Below are positions 21,908 to 24,432 of a stretch of 24,432 bases of DNA, piece by piece. The first letter of the stretch is position 1; every line of letters starts with the position of its first letter. A program made the translations under genes and the position numbers. The notes under the pieces are model-generated. The model ran no database searches and was not told where the DNA came from. It was given only the letters and a program-made list of their open reading frames with translations. This stretch comes from CAYXVB01 sp964467785 (GTDB taxonomy: Bacteria > Bdellovibrionota > UBA1018). The stretch spans positions 1 through 24,432 of the forward strand of contig CAYXVB010000041.1 in assembly GCA_964467785.1 (NCBI GenBank), read 5' to 3'.

Positions 21908-22803
21908 TGAAGCTACCTGCTGGTTGGTACATCGTCCTTCAAAGCCGTGAAGTCCAGAGGGGAGCGAAAAAACCCCTGGGTTTCAAACGATTCGGGATCG
22001 AGCTCGTCGCATGGCGCGATTCGCGCGGAGGCGTGGCGATCCTTTCGGATCTCTGTCCACATCGTTCCGCCCGGCTCAGTCTCGGCCGGATCAACGGGGA
22101 TCGGGTGTCTTGCCCCTTCCATGGTTTCGAGTTCGGGACAAGAGGAGAATGCGAGCACATGCCTGAGACGGGCAAGGGCGCTCCCAATTACTGCGCGCCC
22201 GCGTTCGAGACTCGAGAAGAAAAGGGCTGGATCTGGATGTGGTGGGGCGAAAAGCCGGCGATCCTTCCACCGCTCCCGTGGTTCAAGGACTGGGATGCGC
22301 CTCCTGTGCGCTCCGGGTTCACTGATGATTGGGCGACTCATTTCAGCCGTTCCGTCGAGAATCAGCTCGACTATGCCCATTTGCCGTTCGTGCACAAGTC
22401 GAGCATCGGGCGGTTATCTAATCCGAGCCGGCAACCGCAATTCGAACTCGATGATCAGCGGATCCGGTTCAGCTTCTCGGCTCGGACTTATATCGAGTTT
22501 ATCTTTCCCAATCTTTGGATCAATCACATCTCGCCGAAGATGGCGATCACGATGGCGTTCGCGCCCGTCGACGAAGGTCATACCCGGCTCTATCTGTGTA
22601 CGCATCGCGCATTCGCGACTTGGCCTCCACTCAGCTGGCTCGTTGGTCCAGCGATGAATCTCGCTAACTGGATCGTCCTGCGCCAGGACCACGACGTGGT
22701 CATGAGTCAGAAGCCTCTCGACGTTCGCGAGGCGGGCCACGAGAGATTTGTGGGCAGTGATCGAGCGATCCGGCATTTTCGGGATTGGCTCGAGCGATTC
22801 TGA
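21904..22803 (+). CDS. Rieske non-heme iron oxygenase, 299 aa
   Basis: The Rieske cluster site is Cys51-x-His53 (LCPHRSARLSLG) and Cys70-x2-His73 (SCPFHGFEF), with 16 residues between the pairs. The catalytic iron site is D156-YAH159-LPFVH164 in the usual N-x2-D-x2-H-x4-H pattern. The protein is shorter than ring-hydroxylating dioxygenase alpha subunits and closer to the PaO/VanA-type monooxygenases and demethylases. Such enzymes hydroxylate or demethylate with electrons from a separate reductase, which is not in this window. Start ATG 21904 overlaps the epimerase stop, with no strong ribosome binding site beyond GTGGAA, so translation is probably by coupling. The substrate is unknown. Confidence 0.9.
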   Translation: MMKLPAGWYIVLQSREVQRGAKKPLGFKRFGIELVAWRDSRGGVAILSDLCPHRSARLSLGRINGDRVSCPFHGFEFGTRGECEHMPETGKGAPNYCAPAFETREEKGWIWMWWGEKPAILPPLPWFKDWDAPPVRSGFTDDWATHFSRSVENQLDYAHLPFVHKSSIGRLSNPSRQPQFELDDQRIRFSFSARTYIEFIFPNLWINHISPKMAITMAFAPVDEGHTRLYLCTHRAFATWPPLSWLVGPAMNLANWIVLRQDHDVVMSQKPLDVREAGHERFVGSDRAIRHFRDWLERF

Positions 22804-22842
22804 ATTCAGTTTCGATAGTCACTCGGAGTACGAGCGAGTTTC

Positions 22843-22872
22843 TTGCAAGATCTTGCGGCGCCAATTTACTAT
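22843..22872 (+). promoter_or_regulatory. Promoter of cysE-cysK, giving a probably leaderless mRNA
   Basis: TTGCAA (22843-22848), an 18-base spacer and TACTAT (22867-22872) are followed by GAATC and the ATG at 22878. There is no Shine-Dalgarno. The -35 hexamer is the same as in the FmdB-type gene promoter. Confidence 0.5.
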
Positions 22873-22877
22873 GAATC

Positions 22878-23396
22878 ATGGCGTCACTCATTCAAGCCTA
22901 CATGAAGAACGATCCTGCGGCCCGAAACCGCCTTGAAGTCCTTTTGCTGTACCCGGGAGTCAAAGCGCTTGGAATGCATCGAATCGCCCATCTGCTGCAT
23001 CGCTGGGGCATACCGCTTGTGCCGCGGGCTATCTCGGAGTTCAGTCGATGGATCACGGGCATCGAGATCCATCCGGGTGCTCGGATCGGAAAACGTCTCG
23101 TCATCGATCACGGGATGGGGATTGTCATTGGAGAGACCGCGGAGATCGGTGATGATTGTGTGATCTATCACGGAGTCACACTGGGAGGCGTCACCCATGT
23201 TCGTGCAAAACGCCATCCGACCTTGGGAGATCGCGTGCTGATCGGAACAGGCGCTACAATTCTTGGAAACATTGAAATCGGGAACGATTCCAAAATTGGC
23301 GCTCAATCACTCGTCCTCGCGGATGTACCGCCGGCCACGACCGTGACTGGCGTTCATCGGGGGATCGCTTTCGAGAAAGGGAGTCCTTCCAAATGA
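22878..23396 (+). CDS. cysE: Serine O-acetyltransferase, short form, 172 aa
   Basis: The N-terminal helical part (AYMKNDPAARNRLEVLLLYP, KALGMHRIAHLLH) is the short version found in many bacteria. From about residue 60 the left-handed beta-helix starts: GIEIHPGARIGKRLVIDHGM, GIVIGETAEIGDDCVIYHGV and TLGG, then RHPTLGDRVLIGTGATILGN. His76 (in DHGM) and the GVTLGG segment belong to the acetyl-CoA/serine site. It makes O-acetylserine from serine and acetyl-CoA. The stop overlaps the cysK start by 4 bases (ATGA), so the two enzymes of cysteine synthesis are co-translated. The promoter and start suggest a leaderless message. Confidence 0.95.
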   Translation: MASLIQAYMKNDPAARNRLEVLLLYPGVKALGMHRIAHLLHRWGIPLVPRAISEFSRWITGIEIHPGARIGKRLVIDHGMGIVIGETAEIGDDCVIYHGVTLGGVTHVRAKRHPTLGDRVLIGTGATILGNIEIGNDSKIGAQSLVLADVPPATTVTGVHRGIAFEKGSPSK

Positions 23397-24388
23397 ACAT
23401 TCATGACAATATCACCGGTACGATCGGCAATACCCCTTTGGTCCGCATGCAGAGAATCGGCAAGGGACTTCCCGGGGAGATCCTGCTCAAGCTCGAATTT
23501 TTCAATCCACTGGGTTCAGTTAAAGACCGGATCGGCCTCAGCATGATCGAGGCGGCGGAGCGCGCGGGCGTGCTCAAGCCAGGGATGAAGGTCATCGAAC
23601 CCACTAGCGGCAACACCGGCATCGCGCTCGCTTTTGTCTGCGCGGCCAAGGGGTATCCGCTCACGCTCGTGATGCCGGAGACCATGTCGGTCGAGCGCCG
23701 TACGCTGCTGCTGCTCTTGGGAGCGCAGGTGATTCTCACGCCCGGCCCCTTGGGCATGAAAGGCGCCATCGCCAAAGTCATGGAGCTGCAAGAAAAGGAT
23801 TCGTCGGTTTATGTTCCCAGCCAATTCGAGAACCCTTCGAACCCAGAGGTCCATCGCCGCACCACTGCCGAGGAGATCTGGCGCGATACGGACGGTCAAG
23901 TTGACATTCTGGTTTCCGCTATTGGCACAGGCGGCACGGCTACGGGCGTGGGCGCGGTCCTCAAGGGCCGTAAGCCTTCCTTTCAGGTGATCGCCGTGGA
24001 GCCCGTGGAATCTCCAGTCATTTCAGGCGGCAAGCCTGGGCCGCATAAAATCCAAGGTATCGGCGCTGGGTTTGTCCCTAAGAATCTCGATACGAAGCTC
24101 GTCGATGCGATTGAGCAGGTGAGCAGCGACGAGGCGCTCACCATGTCCCGGAGGATTATCAAGGAGGAGGGGATTCCAGTGGGAATTTCATCCGGAGCTG
24201 CAGTCGCAGCCGCGTTACGTGTGGCGGGACGTCCGGAAAACAAGGGCAAGAAGATCGTCGTTATTATCGCGAGCTACACGGAGCGCTATCTTTCCACGCT
24301 GCTCGCGGAACAGGAACGCACGCAGGCCGCGCAGCTTCAGGTGAGCGCCGTGGACGAAAAGTACCTGTCACGCGTCGGGCAGGCTTGA
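23393..24388 (+). CDS. cysK: Cysteine synthase (O-acetylserine sulfhydrylase), 331 aa
   Basis: This is a fold-type II PLP enzyme with PLP lysine Lys44 in NPLGSVKDRIGL. The substrate loop is EPTSGNTGIALAF, and the phosphate loop is SAIGTGGTATGVG. The C-terminal SSGAAVAAAL and IVVIIASYTERYLST are typical of CysK. Length matches the family, with a tail of about 30 extra residues (LLAEQERTQAAQLQVS onward). It converts O-acetylserine and sulfide to cysteine. The start has GGGAG 8 nt upstream and overlaps the cysE stop. It also links the window's sulfur theme (rhodanese, persulfide sensor, TSUP) to assimilation, though these genes are not in one operon. Confidence 0.96.
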   Translation: MNIHDNITGTIGNTPLVRMQRIGKGLPGEILLKLEFFNPLGSVKDRIGLSMIEAAERAGVLKPGMKVIEPTSGNTGIALAFVCAAKGYPLTLVMPETMSVERRTLLLLLGAQVILTPGPLGMKGAIAKVMELQEKDSSVYVPSQFENPSNPEVHRRTTAEEIWRDTDGQVDILVSAIGTGGTATGVGAVLKGRKPSFQVIAVEPVESPVISGGKPGPHKIQGIGAGFVPKNLDTKLVDAIEQVSSDEALTMSRRIIKEEGIPVGISSGAAVAAALRVAGRPENKGKKIVVIIASYTERYLSTLLAEQERTQAAQLQVSAVDEKYLSRVGQA

Positions 24389-24432
24389 ACTTTGGAGCTT
24401 CACCGAGCGGGTTTGTAAATCTGGGAGAGTTG

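Noticed and set aside
1..24432. CRISPR array, prophage, insertion sequence or integrase attachment near the two tRNA genes
   Set aside because: I saw no regularly spaced repeats, no transposase or integrase motifs, and no duplicated tRNA 3' end.

Overview
The window is a dense, GC-rich chromosomal segment from a Gram-negative bacterium. The evidence for Gram-negative is the Sec signal peptides on proteins ending in aromatic residues (outer-membrane style), a TPR/beta-barrel protein and a probable lipoprotein. Nothing in the sequence fixes the taxon. The mix of secreted proteases, orphan coiled-coil proteins and leaderless-looking genes would suit Bdellovibrionota, Oligoflexia or a related deltaproteobacterial lineage, but that is only an inference. 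There are no phage genes, insertion sequences or CRISPR arrays. Two tRNA genes are present, Leu(TAG) and Arg(TCT).

Left part (1-6800). The window opens inside an Opp/Dpp-type ABC transporter ATPase. Two translationally coupled orphan genes follow (699-3771), the second a 752-residue coiled-coil protein. A small convergent outer-membrane-like protein comes next. After an AT-rich promoter region lies a pair encoding a secreted Gly/Met-rich repeat protein and a TPR plus outer-membrane beta-barrel protein, possibly an export or assembly pair.

Middle (6800-15320). After tRNA-Leu lies a persulfide-response module: a BigR/SqrR-like ArsR regulator followed by a rhodanese with a membrane domain, and a hemerythrin-like gene in the opposite direction. 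The regulator promoter carries a perfect AT-rich dyad. Next come a small periplasmic protein, then a secreted trypsin-fold protease coupled to a TPR/winged-helix protein, tRNA-Arg with a strong terminator, an FmdB-type zinc ribbon, a secreted alpha/beta hydrolase and a tandem-Usp protein.

Right part (15320-24388) is all on the + strand. It holds a dihydropteridine-reductase-like SDR coupled to threonine deaminase; a gluzincin metalloprotease without a propeptide followed by a separate gene for what looks like that propeptide (FTP/PepSY type); a TSUP permease; a sugar-nucleotide epimerase coupled to a Rieske oxygenase; and cysE-cysK for cysteine synthesis.

The two strongest observations are the split protease/propeptide pair, which suggests a propeptide acting in trans, and a recurring architecture in which first genes of transcription units have a -10-like hexamer 5-9 bp before the ATG and no usable Shine-Dalgarno, whereas internal genes mostly have one. 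That points to widespread leaderless transcripts.
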